Assembly: GCF_002018875.1 (NCBI RefSeq)
Contig: NZ_MVOL01000008.1
Coordinates: forward strand, 1 to 64,000
Length of the DNA stretch: 64,000 bases
Source: Pseudomonas sp. MF4836
GTDB taxonomy: Bacteria > Pseudomonadota > Gammaproteobacteria > Pseudomonadales > Pseudomonadaceae
Direction: 5' to 3'
Shown here: one piece after another, positions 22,174 through 30,365 of the stretch
Position numbering within the stretch: the first letter of the stretch is position 1
Layout of the letters: each line of letters starts with the position of its first letter
Notes under the pieces: generated by a model
Told to the model about the DNA's origin: nothing
The model's input: the letters and a program-made list of their open reading frames with translations, nothing else
Database searches by the model: none
Program-made: the position numbers and the translations under genes

Positions 22174-22776
22174 ATGCAATTAAATGTAAATGACGCTCAA
22201 GCGATCGAAGTTTCCGAACTGACATTTGGCGGCGAATTCAACGAGACGCTGGTTCACCAAGCAGTCGTGGCCTACATGGCCGGCGGCCGTCAAGGTAGCA
22301 AGCAGCAAAAGACCCGTTCCGACGTTCGTGGTGGCGGTAAGCGCCCATGGCGTCAGAAAGGTACTGGCCGTGCTCGTGCCGGTACTATCCGTAGCCCAAT
22401 CTGGCGTGGCGGCGGTACCACTTTCGCAGCTCGTCCACAGGATCACACTCAGAAGCTCAACAAGAAGATGTATCGCGCAGCACTGCGCTCCATCCTTGCT
22501 GAACTCGTGCGTACTGATCGTCTGGTTGTGGTTCAGGACTTCGCTGTTGATGCACCGAAGACCAAAGATCTGCTGAACAAACTGACCGGCATGGGCCTGA
22601 CTGACGTCTTGATCGTGTCTGAAGTAGTTGATCAGAACCTGTACCTGGCTGCTCGTAACCTGCCACACGTTGATGTACGTGACGTGCAAGGTTCCGATCC
22701 AGTTAGTCTGATCGCATACGACAAGGTGTTGATCACCGTGTCGGCCGTGAAGAAATTCGAGGAGCTGCTGGGATGA
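22174..22776 (+). CDS. rplD: 50S ribosomal protein L4
   Basis: L4 lines the peptide exit tunnel and in E. coli represses the S10 operon. The 200-aa protein has the tunnel-loop segment RPWRQKGTGRARAGTIRSP. Its stop overlaps the rplW start by 4 nt (ATGA). Confidence 0.97.
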   Translation: MQLNVNDAQAIEVSELTFGGEFNETLVHQAVVAYMAGGRQGSKQQKTRSDVRGGGKRPWRQKGTGRARAGTIRSPIWRGGGTTFAARPQDHTQKLNKKMYRAALRSILAELVRTDRLVVVQDFAVDAPKTKDLLNKLTGMGLTDVLIVSEVVDQNLYLAARNLPHVDVRDVQGSDPVSLIAYDKVLITVSAVKKFEELLG

Positions 22777-23072
22777 ACCAGGAACGCGTATTTAAAGTTC
22801 TGCTTGGCCCGCACGTTTCCGAGAAGGCTACGGTTCTGGCTGACAAGAAAGGCCAGTTCGTTTTCAAGGTTGCAACTGACGCAACCAAGCTGGAAATCAA
22901 GAAGGCCGTCGAATGCCTGTTCAGCGTGAAAGTAGAGCGTGTTACTACCCTGAATGTTCTGGGTAAGAGCAAGCGCACTGCTCGCGGTCTGGGCAAGCGT
23001 AATGACTGGAAGAAGGCAGTTATCTCCCTTCAGCCAGGCCAAGATCTCGATTTCAGCAGCAGTGCTGAGTAA
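22773..23072 (+). CDS. rplW: 50S ribosomal protein L23
   Basis: L23 lies at the tunnel exit and docks SRP and trigger factor. The 99-aa protein starts MNQERVFKVLLGPHVSEKAT and is coupled to rplD by a 4-nt overlap. Confidence 0.96.
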   Translation: MNQERVFKVLLGPHVSEKATVLADKKGQFVFKVATDATKLEIKKAVECLFSVKVERVTTLNVLGKSKRTARGLGKRNDWKKAVISLQPGQDLDFSSSAE

Positions 23073-23086
23073 GGAAGGGGTGCATC

Positions 23087-23911
23087 ATGGCAATCGTTAA
23101 ATGCAAACCGACTTCCCCTGGCCGCCGTTTTGTGGTCAAGGTGGTCAACCAGGAGCTGCATAAAGGCGCTCCTCACGCACCGCTGCTCGAGAAAAAATCG
23201 AAGACTGGTGGTCGTAACAACAATGGTCGTATTACCACTCGTCACATCGGTGGTGGCCATAAGCAGCATTATCGTCTGGTCGATTTCCGTCGCAACGACA
23301 AAGATGGCATCGCTGCCACTGTCGAGCGTATCGAATACGATCCAAACCGTACTGCTCACATCGCTTTGCTGCTGTACGCAGACGGCGAGCGCCGCTACAT
23401 CATCGCCCCTAAAGGCGTGAGTGCTGGCGACCAGCTGATCGCAGGTGCCTTGGCGCCGATCAAGCCGGGCAACGCTCTGCAACTGCGTAACATTCCAGTT
23501 GGTAGCACCGTACACGGCATCGAACTGAAGCCAGGTAAAGGCGCGCAAATCGCTCGTTCGGCAGGTGCTTCGGCCCAGCTGATCGCTCGTGAAGGTGTCT
23601 ACGTGACCCTGCGTCTGCGCTCTGGTGAAATGCGTAAAGTCCTGGCTGAATGCCGTGCGACCCTGGGTGAAGTCTCGAACTCCGAGCACAGCCTGCGTTC
23701 GCTGGGTAAAGCTGGTGCCAAACGCTGGCGTGGCGTTCGCCCAACCGTTCGTGGTGTTGCCATGAACCCGGTTGACCACCCACACGGTGGTGGTGAAGGT
23801 CGTACCTCTGGTGGTCGTCATCCGGTATCGCCATGGGGCTTCCCGACTAAGGGCGCGAAGACTCGTGGTAATAAGCGTACCGACAAAATGATCGTCCGTC
23901 GTCGCAAGTAA
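23087..23911 (+). CDS. rplB: 50S ribosomal protein L2
   Basis: L2 is needed for subunit joining and peptidyl transfer. The 274-aa protein contains the conserved C-terminal MNPVDHPHGGGEGRTSGGRH segment with the essential histidine. A gaagggg ribosome binding site precedes the ATG. Confidence 0.97.
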   Translation: MAIVKCKPTSPGRRFVVKVVNQELHKGAPHAPLLEKKSKTGGRNNNGRITTRHIGGGHKQHYRLVDFRRNDKDGIAATVERIEYDPNRTAHIALLLYADGERRYIIAPKGVSAGDQLIAGALAPIKPGNALQLRNIPVGSTVHGIELKPGKGAQIARSAGASAQLIAREGVYVTLRLRSGEMRKVLAECRATLGEVSNSEHSLRSLGKAGAKRWRGVRPTVRGVAMNPVDHPHGGGEGRTSGGRHPVSPWGFPTKGAKTRGNKRTDKMIVRRRK

Positions 23912-23927
23912 ATAGAGGGATACGACA

Positions 23928-24203
23928 GTGCCACGTTCTCTGAAAAAAGGTCCTTTTATTGATCTTCACCTACTGAAGAAGATCGAAGTGGCGGCGGAAA
24001 AGAACGATCGCAAACCAGTTAAGACCTGGTCGCGCCGTTCCATGATCCTGCCACAAATGGTCGGTCTGACCATCGCAGTACACAACGGTCGTCAACATGT
24101 TCCAGTTCTCGTGAACGAAGACATGGTCGGCCACAAACTGGGCGAGTTTGCCGGTACCCGCACTTATCGTGGGCACGTGGCAGACAAGAAAGCCAAGCGT
24201 TAA
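23928..24203 (+). CDS. rpsS: 30S ribosomal protein S19
   Basis: S19 forms a complex with S13 in the 30S head near the A-site tRNA. The 91-aa protein starts with GTG (MPRSLKKGPFIDLHLLKKIE) and includes GHKLGEFAGTRTYRGH near the C-terminus. Confidence 0.97.
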   Translation: MPRSLKKGPFIDLHLLKKIEVAAEKNDRKPVKTWSRRSMILPQMVGLTIAVHNGRQHVPVLVNEDMVGHKLGEFAGTRTYRGHVADKKAKR

Positions 24204-24216
24204 GGGGTAAGGAACG

Positions 24217-24549
24217 ATGGAAGTAGCCGCTAAGTTGTCGGGCGCTCGAATCTCCGCCCAGAAAGCCCGCTTGGTCGCCGACCAGATCCGCGGGAAGAAG
24301 GTGGGCGAAGCGCTCAACCTGTTGGCTTTCAGCAGTAAGAAAGCCGCCGAGATCATGAAGAAAGTGCTGGAGTCGGCCGTAGCCAACGCCGAGCATAACG
24401 AAGGCGCAGACGTTGATGACCTTAAAGTCAGCACCGTTTTCGTCAACGAAGGGCGTTCGCTGAAGCGCATCATGCCACGTGCCAAAGGCCGTGCTGATCG
24501 CATCGTCAAGCGGTCTTGCCATATCACTGTCAAGGTTGCTGACAAGTAA
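24217..24549 (+). CDS. rplV: 50S ribosomal protein L22
   Basis: L22 spans the 50S and its beta-hairpin narrows the exit tunnel (macrolide site). The 110-aa protein contains [15 protein letters not shown] and the hairpin sequence [20 protein letters not shown], without a resistance-type insertion. Confidence 0.97.
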
Positions 24550-24562
24550 CGGAGTCGAAGAG

Positions 24563-25249
24563 ATGGGTCAGAAAGTACATCCCATTGGCATTCGCCTGGG
24601 AATCGTCAAGGAGCACACCTCCGTCTGGTACGCAGACGGTCGGACTTATGCGGACTATTTGTTCGCTGATCTGAAGGTGCGTGAGTATCTCCAAGACAAA
24701 CTAAAAAGCGCGTCCGTAAGCCGTATCGATATCCATCGTCCGGCTCAAACTGCACGTATCACCATCCACACCGCTCGTCCAGGTATCGTTATCGGGAAGA
24801 AAGGTGAAGATGTTGAGAAACTGCGTCAGGACCTGACCAAGCAAATGGGTGTGCCTGTGCACATCAATATCGAAGAGATCCGTAAGCCGGAACTCGACGG
24901 TATGCTGGTTGCGCAGAGCGTAGCTCAGCAGCTGGAGCGCCGTGTAATGTTCCGTCGCGCTATGAAGCGCGCTGTACAGAACGCCATGCGCATTGGTGCC
25001 AAAGGCATCAAAATCCAAGTGAGCGGTCGTCTCGGCGGTGCTGAAATCGCACGTACTGAATGGTATCGCGAAGGTCGTGTGCCACTGCACACCCTGCGTG
25101 CCGACATCGACTATGCCAACTACGAAGCTCACACCACTTATGGTGTGATCGGTGTAAAGGTTTGGATCTTCAAAGGCGAAGTAATTGGTGGTCGCCAAGA
25201 AGAGCTGAAGCCACAAGCACCAGCGCCTCGTAAAAAAGCTGCTAAGTAA
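24563..25249 (+). CDS. rpsC: 30S ribosomal protein S3
   Basis: S3 lies at the mRNA entry channel and contributes to helicase activity. The 228-aa protein starts [20 protein letters not shown] and has a KH domain with [17 protein letters not shown]. The open frame begins 84 nt earlier inside rplV; the ATG at 24563 with ggag upstream is the family start. Confidence 0.97.
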
Positions 25250-25261
25250 GGGGTACGCCAA

Positions 25262-25675
25262 ATGTTGCAACCTAAGCGTACGAAGTTCCGCAAGCAGATG
25301 ACCGGCCACAACCGTGGCTTGGCATTGCGCGGTAGCAAAGTCAGCTTCGGCGAATATGCGCTGAAGTCTGTAGCTCGTGGTCGTCTCACCGCTCGTCAGA
25401 TCGAGTCAGCGCGTCGTGCACTGACCCGTCACGTTAAACGTGGCGGCAAGATCTGGATCCGTGTATTCCCGGACAAGCCTATTTCCAAGAAGCCACTCGA
25501 AGTTCGGATGGGTAAAGGTAAGGGTAACGTCGAATACTGGGTTGCCCAGATTCAGCCAGGCAAAGTCCTGTATGAAATCGAGGGTGTTTCTGAAGAGCTG
25601 GCGCGTGAGGCTTTCGCCCTGGCTGCTGCAAAGCTGCCGCTCGCCACCTCCTTTGTTAAACGGACGGTGATGTGA
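25262..25675 (+). CDS. rplP: 50S ribosomal protein L16
   Basis: L16 contacts the A-site tRNA elbow. The 137-aa protein starts [20 protein letters not shown] and has the [19 protein letters not shown] segment. Its stop overlaps the rpmC start (TGATG). Confidence 0.97.
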
Positions 25676-25866
25676 TGAAAGCGAATGAACTTCGTGAAAA
25701 ATCCGCACAGCAGCTGAACGAGCAACTGCTCGGCCTGCTGCGCGACCAGTTCAATCTGCGTATGCAGAAAGCAACTGGCCAGTTGGGGCAGTCTCATCTG
25801 CTCTCGCAAGTTAAGCGTGACATCGCTCGCGTGAAGACTGTGCTCAACCAGCAGGCAGGTAAGTGA
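25675..25866 (+). CDS. rpmC: 50S ribosomal protein L29
   Basis: L29 is next to L23 at the tunnel exit. The 63-aa protein ([19 protein letters not shown]) is an antiparallel helical hairpin. The ATG at 25675 overlaps the rplP stop; a GTG one codon earlier is less likely. Confidence 0.95.
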
Positions 25867-25868
25867 TC

Positions 25869-26135
25869 ATGGCTGAAGCCGAAAAGACTGTCCGTACGCT
25901 GACTGGCCGTGTTGTCAGCGACAAGATGGACAAAACCATCACCGTTTTGATCGAGCGTCGCGTTAAGCACCCGATCTACGGTAAATACGTTAAGCGTTCG
26001 ACTAAGCTGCACGCGCACGACGAAACCAATCAGTGCCACATCGGCGACAAAGTCACTATTCGTGAAACTCGTCCGCTGGCCAAGACCAAGTCTTGGGCAC
26101 TGGTTGATGTTCTCGAACGCGCTGTGGAAGTCTAA
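25869..26135 (+). CDS. rpsQ: 30S ribosomal protein S17
   Basis: S17 is a primary 16S-binding protein of the 30S body. The 88-aa protein starts MAEAEKTVRTLTGRVVSDKM and contains KHPIYGKYVKRSTKLHAHD. It is the last gene of the S10 operon. Confidence 0.96.
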   Translation: MAEAEKTVRTLTGRVVSDKMDKTITVLIERRVKHPIYGKYVKRSTKLHAHDETNQCHIGDKVTIRETRPLAKTKSWALVDVLERAVEV

Positions 26136-26158
26136 GGACTAGGGGTCGGAGAAATTAT

Positions 26159-26527
26159 ATGATTCAGACTCAATCCATGCTCGATGTGGCCGATAACAGC
26201 GGCGCTCGCCGCGTTATGTGCATCAAGGTGCTGGGTGGCTCCCATCGTCGTTACGCTGGTATCGGTGACATCATCAAAGTTACCGTGAAGGAAGCAATTC
26301 CTCGCGGTAAAGTGAAAAAAGGCCAAGTGATGACTGCTGTTGTAGTCCGCACTCGTCACGGCGTTCGCCGTGCAGATGGCTCCATTATCCGCTTTGATGG
26401 CAACGCTGCTGTTCTTCTGAACAACAAGCAAGAGCCGATCGGCACCCGTATCTTTGGGCCAGTGACCCGTGAACTTCGTACTGAGAAGTTCATGAAGATC
26501 GTCTCGCTCGCCCCAGAAGTGCTGTAA
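26159..26527 (+). CDS. rplN: 50S ribosomal protein L14
   Basis: L14 forms part of the inter-subunit face and is the binding site of the silencing factor RsfS. The 122-aa protein starts MIQTQSMLDVADNSGARRVM. It is the first gene of the spc block, 23 nt after rpsQ, with no terminator between them, so S10 and spc may be co-transcribed. Confidence 0.97.
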   Translation: MIQTQSMLDVADNSGARRVMCIKVLGGSHRRYAGIGDIIKVTVKEAIPRGKVKKGQVMTAVVVRTRHGVRRADGSIIRFDGNAAVLLNNKQEPIGTRIFGPVTRELRTEKFMKIVSLAPEVL

Positions 26528-26538
26528 GGAGATCCGAC

Positions 26539-26853
26539 ATGCAAAAGATTCGTCGTGACGACGAGATCATCGTGATCGCCGGCAAAGACAAAGGTAAGCG
26601 CGGTAAGGTGCTGAAGGTTCTTGCTGATGACCGTCTGGTCGTTGGTGGTCTGAACCTGGTCAAGCGTCATACCAAGCCTAACCCGATGTCGGGCGTACAA
26701 GGCGGTATCGTCGAGAAAGAAGCGCCACTGCACGCTTCTAACGTCGCCATCTTCAACGGCGAAACCAACAAGGCTGACCGCGTTGGTTTCAAAGTAGAAG
26801 ACGGTAAGAAAATTCGTGTCTTCAAGTCGACCCAAAAAGCGGTTGATGCTTGA
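26539..26853 (+). CDS. rplX: 50S ribosomal protein L24
   Basis: L24 initiates 50S assembly. The 104-aa protein has an N-terminal KOW motif (RRDDEIIVIAGKDKGKRGKV) and RHTKPNPMSGVQGGI. It is 11 nt downstream of rplN. Confidence 0.97.
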   Translation: MQKIRRDDEIIVIAGKDKGKRGKVLKVLADDRLVVGGLNLVKRHTKPNPMSGVQGGIVEKEAPLHASNVAIFNGETNKADRVGFKVEDGKKIRVFKSTQKAVDA

Positions 26854-26873
26854 ACACTGCTAGGTAGAAGACC

Positions 26874-27413
26874 ATGGCACGACTAAAAGAGATTTACCGG
26901 AAGGAAATCGCACCGAAACTTAAGGAAGAACTTAAGCTTTCGAACGTGATGGAAGTTCCGCGCGTTACCAAAATCACCCTGAACATGGGTCTGGGCGAAG
27001 CGATCGGCGACAAAAAAGTCATCGAGCACGCTGTTGCTGACCTGGAAAAGATCACCGGCCAGAAAGTCGTTGTGACCTACGCTCGGAAATCCATCGCTGG
27101 CTTTAAAGTCCGTGAAGGTTGGCCGATCGGCGTCAAAGTGACCCTGCGCCGTGAGCGTATGTACGAGTTCCTGGATCGTCTGCTGTCGATCTCCCTGCCT
27201 CGGGTTCGCGACTTCCGCGGCCTGAATGCCAAGTCCTTCGATGGTCGTGGCAACTACAGCATGGGCGTTAAAGAGCAGATCATTTTCCCGGAAATCGACT
27301 ACGACAAGATCGATGCTCTCCGCGGTCTGGACATCACCCTGACCACCACTGCCAAGAACGATGATGAAGGCCGCGCTCTGCTGCGTGCATTCAAATTCCC
27401 GTTCCGCAACTGA
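26874..27413 (+). CDS. rplE: 50S ribosomal protein L5
   Basis: L5 binds 5S rRNA and the P-site tRNA. The 179-aa protein contains ITLNMGLGEAIGDKK and the C-terminal DIDYDKID-type segment (here PEIDYDKIDALRGLD). Confidence 0.97.
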   Translation: MARLKEIYRKEIAPKLKEELKLSNVMEVPRVTKITLNMGLGEAIGDKKVIEHAVADLEKITGQKVVVTYARKSIAGFKVREGWPIGVKVTLRRERMYEFLDRLLSISLPRVRDFRGLNAKSFDGRGNYSMGVKEQIIFPEIDYDKIDALRGLDITLTTTAKNDDEGRALLRAFKFPFRN

Positions 27414-27426
27414 TTGGAGTAGGAAA

Positions 27427-27732
27427 ATGGCCAAGAAGAGCATGAAAAATCGCGAGCTGAAGCGTCAGCTCACGGTTGCCAAGTACGCCAAAAAGCGTGC
27501 AGCACTGAAAGCTATCATCGTTGATCTGAACGCAAGTCCAGAAGCACGTTGGGAAGCTACAGTTGCCCTGCAGAAGCAGCCACGTGACGCAAGCGCTGCG
27601 CGCATGCGTAACCGCTGCCGCCTGACCGGTCGTCCACACGGCGTTTACCGCAAGTTCGGCCTCGGCCGTAACAAACTGCGTGAAGCGGCAATGCGTGGTG
27701 ACGTACCAGGTCTGGTTAAAGCCAGCTGGTAA
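27427..27732 (+). CDS. rpsN: 30S ribosomal protein S14
   Basis: S14 is a late-assembling 30S head protein. The 101-aa product is the zinc-free long form: it lacks the paired CxxC motifs and has RNRCRLTGRPHGVYRKFGL. The ATG at 27427 gives the family N-terminus MAKKSMKNRELKRQ; an upstream in-frame ATG lies inside rplE. It is followed by an unusual 209-nt gap. Confidence 0.97.
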   Translation: MAKKSMKNRELKRQLTVAKYAKKRAALKAIIVDLNASPEARWEATVALQKQPRDASAARMRNRCRLTGRPHGVYRKFGLGRNKLREAAMRGDVPGLVKASW

Positions 27733-27797
27733 GTACTGTCAAAGTCTCGGTGTTCAGGTTCGCAAGATCCTGACCACCGGTGGCCTTGAATCTGGAT

Positions 27798-27820
27798 CAA
27801 GCCCCTATTGGGGCTTGTTT
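27798..27820 (+). terminator. Terminator-like hairpin inside the spc operon
   Basis: An 8-bp stem (caagcccc / ggggcttg) with a 4-nt loop is followed by TTTCATTTC, 65 nt after rpsN. It may partially terminate transcription between rpsN and rpsH. Confidence 0.6.
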
Positions 27821-27843
27821 CATTTCTGGAATATGTCTAAGAT
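27815..27843 (+). promoter_or_regulatory. Possible internal promoter before rpsH
   Basis: TTGTTT at 27815-27820 and TAAGAT at 27838-27843 have a 17-bp spacer, located about 100 bp before rpsH and overlapping the end of the hairpin described at 27798. It would restart transcription of rpsH-rplF-rplR-rpsE-rpmD-rplO-secY-rpmJ. Confidence 0.5.
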
Positions 27844-27941
27844 ACGCGGCTCGCCTGAGCCCGTGTTTTTTATGCCCGGAGATTCTCGGCGACACGTAGT
27901 AGCCGCAAGGCTAATTTTTTTGTATTAGGAGCGTCTAGCCC

Positions 27942-28334
27942 ATGAGTATGCAGGACCCGTTAGCGGACATGCTAACTCGAATCCGTAATGCCCAGATGGC
28001 TGAAAAGTCCGTCGTAAGCATGCCATCTTCCACGTTGAAGGTAGCTGTTGCCAAAGTCCTGAAAGACGAAGGCTACATTGCGGGTTATCAGATCAGCAGC
28101 GAAATCAAACCACTGCTGTCCATCGAGCTGAAGTACTTCGAAGGCCGTCCGGTCATCGAGGAAGTGAAGCGCGTTAGCCGTCCAGGCCTGCGTCAGTACA
28201 AGTCCGTTGAAGATCTGCCAAAAGTTCGTGGCGGTCTCGGCGTGTCTATCGTCTCCACCAACAAAGGTGTGATGACGGATCGTGCTGCGCGCGCTGCCGG
28301 TGTCGGCGGCGAAGTTCTTTGCACTGTGTTCTAA
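27942..28334 (+). CDS. rpsH: 30S ribosomal protein S8
   Basis: S8 is a primary 16S rRNA binder and in E. coli the autogenous repressor of the spc operon, acting at rplE. The 130-aa protein starts MSMQDPLADMLTRIRNAQMA and has the C-terminal GGLGVSIVSTNKGVMTDRAA RNA-binding segment. Confidence 0.97.
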   Translation: MSMQDPLADMLTRIRNAQMAEKSVVSMPSSTLKVAVAKVLKDEGYIAGYQISSEIKPLLSIELKYFEGRPVIEEVKRVSRPGLRQYKSVEDLPKVRGGLGVSIVSTNKGVMTDRAARAAGVGGEVLCTVF

Positions 28335-28346
28335 GGGGGGATAAGC

Positions 28347-28880
28347 ATGTCACGCGTCGCTAAGAACCCCGTTAAGCTGCCAGCCGGTGTCGAAGTCAAA
28401 TTCGCAGGCCAACAGCTTTCGGTGAAGGGTGCCAAGGGCACTCTCGAACTGAACATCCATTCGTCCGTTGAGATTGTTGAAGAAGCTGGTGAGCTGCGTT
28501 TCGCTGCTCGCAATGGCGATCAACAAACTCGCGCAATGGCCGGTACCACTCGTGCGTTGGTAAACAACATGGTCCAAGGCGTAAGCCAAGGCTTCGAGCG
28601 TAAGCTCCAGCTGGTCGGTGTTGGTTACAAAGCGCAAGCAAAAGGCACGGTGCTGAACCTGGCCCTTGGCTTCTCGCACCCAGTGGATTACGAGCTGCCG
28701 GAAGGCATCACCGCTGAGACTCCTAGCCAGACCGATATCCTGATCCGGGGCATCGATAAGCAGCTGGTAGGTCAAGTGGCCGCTGAGATCCGCGACTTCC
28801 GTCCACCAGAGCCGTACAAAGGCAAAGGTGTGCGCTACGCGGACGAAGTCGTCCGTCGTAAAGAAGCCAAGAAGAAGTAG
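28347..28880 (+). CDS. rplF: 50S ribosomal protein L6
   Basis: L6 sits near the factor-binding centre. The 177-aa protein is two repeated domains and contains the C-terminal signature RPPEPYKGKGVRYADE. Confidence 0.97.
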   Translation: MSRVAKNPVKLPAGVEVKFAGQQLSVKGAKGTLELNIHSSVEIVEEAGELRFAARNGDQQTRAMAGTTRALVNNMVQGVSQGFERKLQLVGVGYKAQAKGTVLNLALGFSHPVDYELPEGITAETPSQTDILIRGIDKQLVGQVAAEIRDFRPPEPYKGKGVRYADEVVRRKEAKKK

Positions 28881-28890
28881 GGCATAGCAA

Positions 28891-29241
28891 ATGACCGACA
28901 AAAAAGTTACTCGACTGCGTCGCGCTCGCAAAGCACGCCTGAAAATGCACGAACTCGAAGTCGTGCGTCTCTGCGTGTTCCGCTCGTCGCAGCACATCTA
29001 CGCCCAGGTCATCTCGGCCGACGGCAACAAAGTCCTGGCAAGCGCCTCGACTTTGGATAAAGAACTGCGTGATGGGGCCACTGGCAACATCGACGCGGCC
29101 ACTAAGGTTGGCCAGCTGGTCGCTACGCGTGCAAAAGCCGCTGGCGTCTCGCAGGTGGCTTTCGACCGCTCTGGCTTCAAGTACCACGGCCGCGTCAAGG
29201 CGCTGGCTGATGCTGCTCGTGAAGCTGGGCTGGAGTTCTAA
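28891..29241 (+). CDS. rplR: 50S ribosomal protein L18
   Basis: L18 binds 5S rRNA together with L5. The 116-aa protein has a basic N-terminus and the FDRSGFKYHGRVKALADAAR segment typical of L18. Confidence 0.97.
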   Translation: MTDKKVTRLRRARKARLKMHELEVVRLCVFRSSQHIYAQVISADGNKVLASASTLDKELRDGATGNIDAATKVGQLVATRAKAAGVSQVAFDRSGFKYHGRVKALADAAREAGLEF

Positions 29242-29244
29242 GTT

Positions 29245-29745
29245 ATGTCAAATAACGACCAAAAGCGCGACGAAGGCTACATTGAGAAGCTGGTTCAAGT
29301 TAACCGCGTAGCCAAAACCGTTAAAGGCGGCCGTATCTTCACTTTCACCGCGTTGACCGTGGTTGGTGATGGTAAGGGCCGTGTTGGCTTCGGCCGTGGC
29401 AAGTCGCGTGAAGTGCCTGCTGCGATCCAGAAGGCAATGGAAGCTGCTCGCCGCAACATGATCCAAGTTGATCTGAACGGCAACACTCTGCAGTACGCAA
29501 TGAAGTCCGCTCACGGCGCTTCGAAGGTGTACATGCAGCCTGCTTCTGAAGGTACCGGTATCATCGCTGGCGGCGCTATGCGTGCCGTCCTCGAAGTTGC
29601 TGGCGTTCAGAACGTTCTGGCCAAGTGCTACGGCTCGACTAACCCGGTAAACGTGGTTCACGCCACTTTCAAAGGTTTGAAAGCAATGCAGTCTCCTGAA
29701 TCCATTGCTGCCAAGCGCGGCAAAAGTGTCAAGGAGATCTTCTGA
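29245..29745 (+). CDS. rpsE: 30S ribosomal protein S5
   Basis: S5 acts in decoding fidelity and at the mRNA entry channel. The 166-aa protein has [20 protein letters not shown] and [18 protein letters not shown]. The spectinomycin-loop region shows no obvious deletion. It starts 3 nt after rplR. Confidence 0.97.
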
Positions 29746-29747
29746 TC

Positions 29748-29924
29748 ATGGCTACCGTAAAAGTAACGCTGATCAAAAGCATGACCGGCCGCATCCCTAA
29801 CCACAAACTGTGCGTTAAGGGTTTGGGTCTGCGTCGCATCGGTCACACTGTAGAAGTCCAGGATACTCCCGAGAATCGCGGGATGATCAACAAGGCTTAC
29901 TACATGCTGCGTGTAGAGGGTTAA
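29748..29924 (+). CDS. rpmD: 50S ribosomal protein L30
   Basis: A short gene of 58 codons beginning [20 protein letters not shown] and ending YYMLRVEG, with the central [20 protein letters not shown] typical of L30. It lies exactly between rpsE (2 nt gap) and rplO (3 nt gap), its universal position in the spc operon. Confidence 0.96.
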
Positions 29925-29927
29925 TCG

Positions 29928-30365
29928 ATGAAACTCAATGATCTGAGTCCAGCGCCGGGTTCCCGTCGCGAAAAGCATCGTCCGGGCCGTGGTATCGGTA
30001 GTGGTTTGGGTAAGACCGGTGGCCGTGGCCACAAAGGTCAAAGCTCCCGCTCCGGTGGCACTATCGCTCCAGGCTTTGAAGGCGGCCAACAGCCGCTGCA
30101 TCGTCGCCTGCCGAAATTCGGTTTCGTTTCCCTGAAAGCCATGGATCGCGCAGAAGTGCGTCTGTCCGAACTGGCTAAAGTGGATGGCGACATCGTCACC
30201 GTGCAGTCCCTGAAAGATGCCAACGTGATCAACGTCAACGTTCAGCGTGTGAAAATCATGCTGTCCGGCGAAGTTACTCGCGCTGTCACCATCGGAAAGG
30301 GAATCGGCGCCACCAAAGGTGCGCGTGCGGCTATCGAAGCAGCTGGCGGCAAGTTCGAGGAATAA
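29928..30365 (+). CDS. rplO: 50S ribosomal protein L15
   Basis: L15 is a late 50S assembly protein. The 145-aa protein starts MKLNDLSPAPGSRREKHRPG and has the Gly-rich GSGLGKTGGRGHKGQSSRSG extension. Its stop abuts the secY start. Confidence 0.97.
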   Translation: MKLNDLSPAPGSRREKHRPGRGIGSGLGKTGGRGHKGQSSRSGGTIAPGFEGGQQPLHRRLPKFGFVSLKAMDRAEVRLSELAKVDGDIVTVQSLKDANVINVNVQRVKIMLSGEVTRAVTIGKGIGATKGARAAIEAAGGKFEE

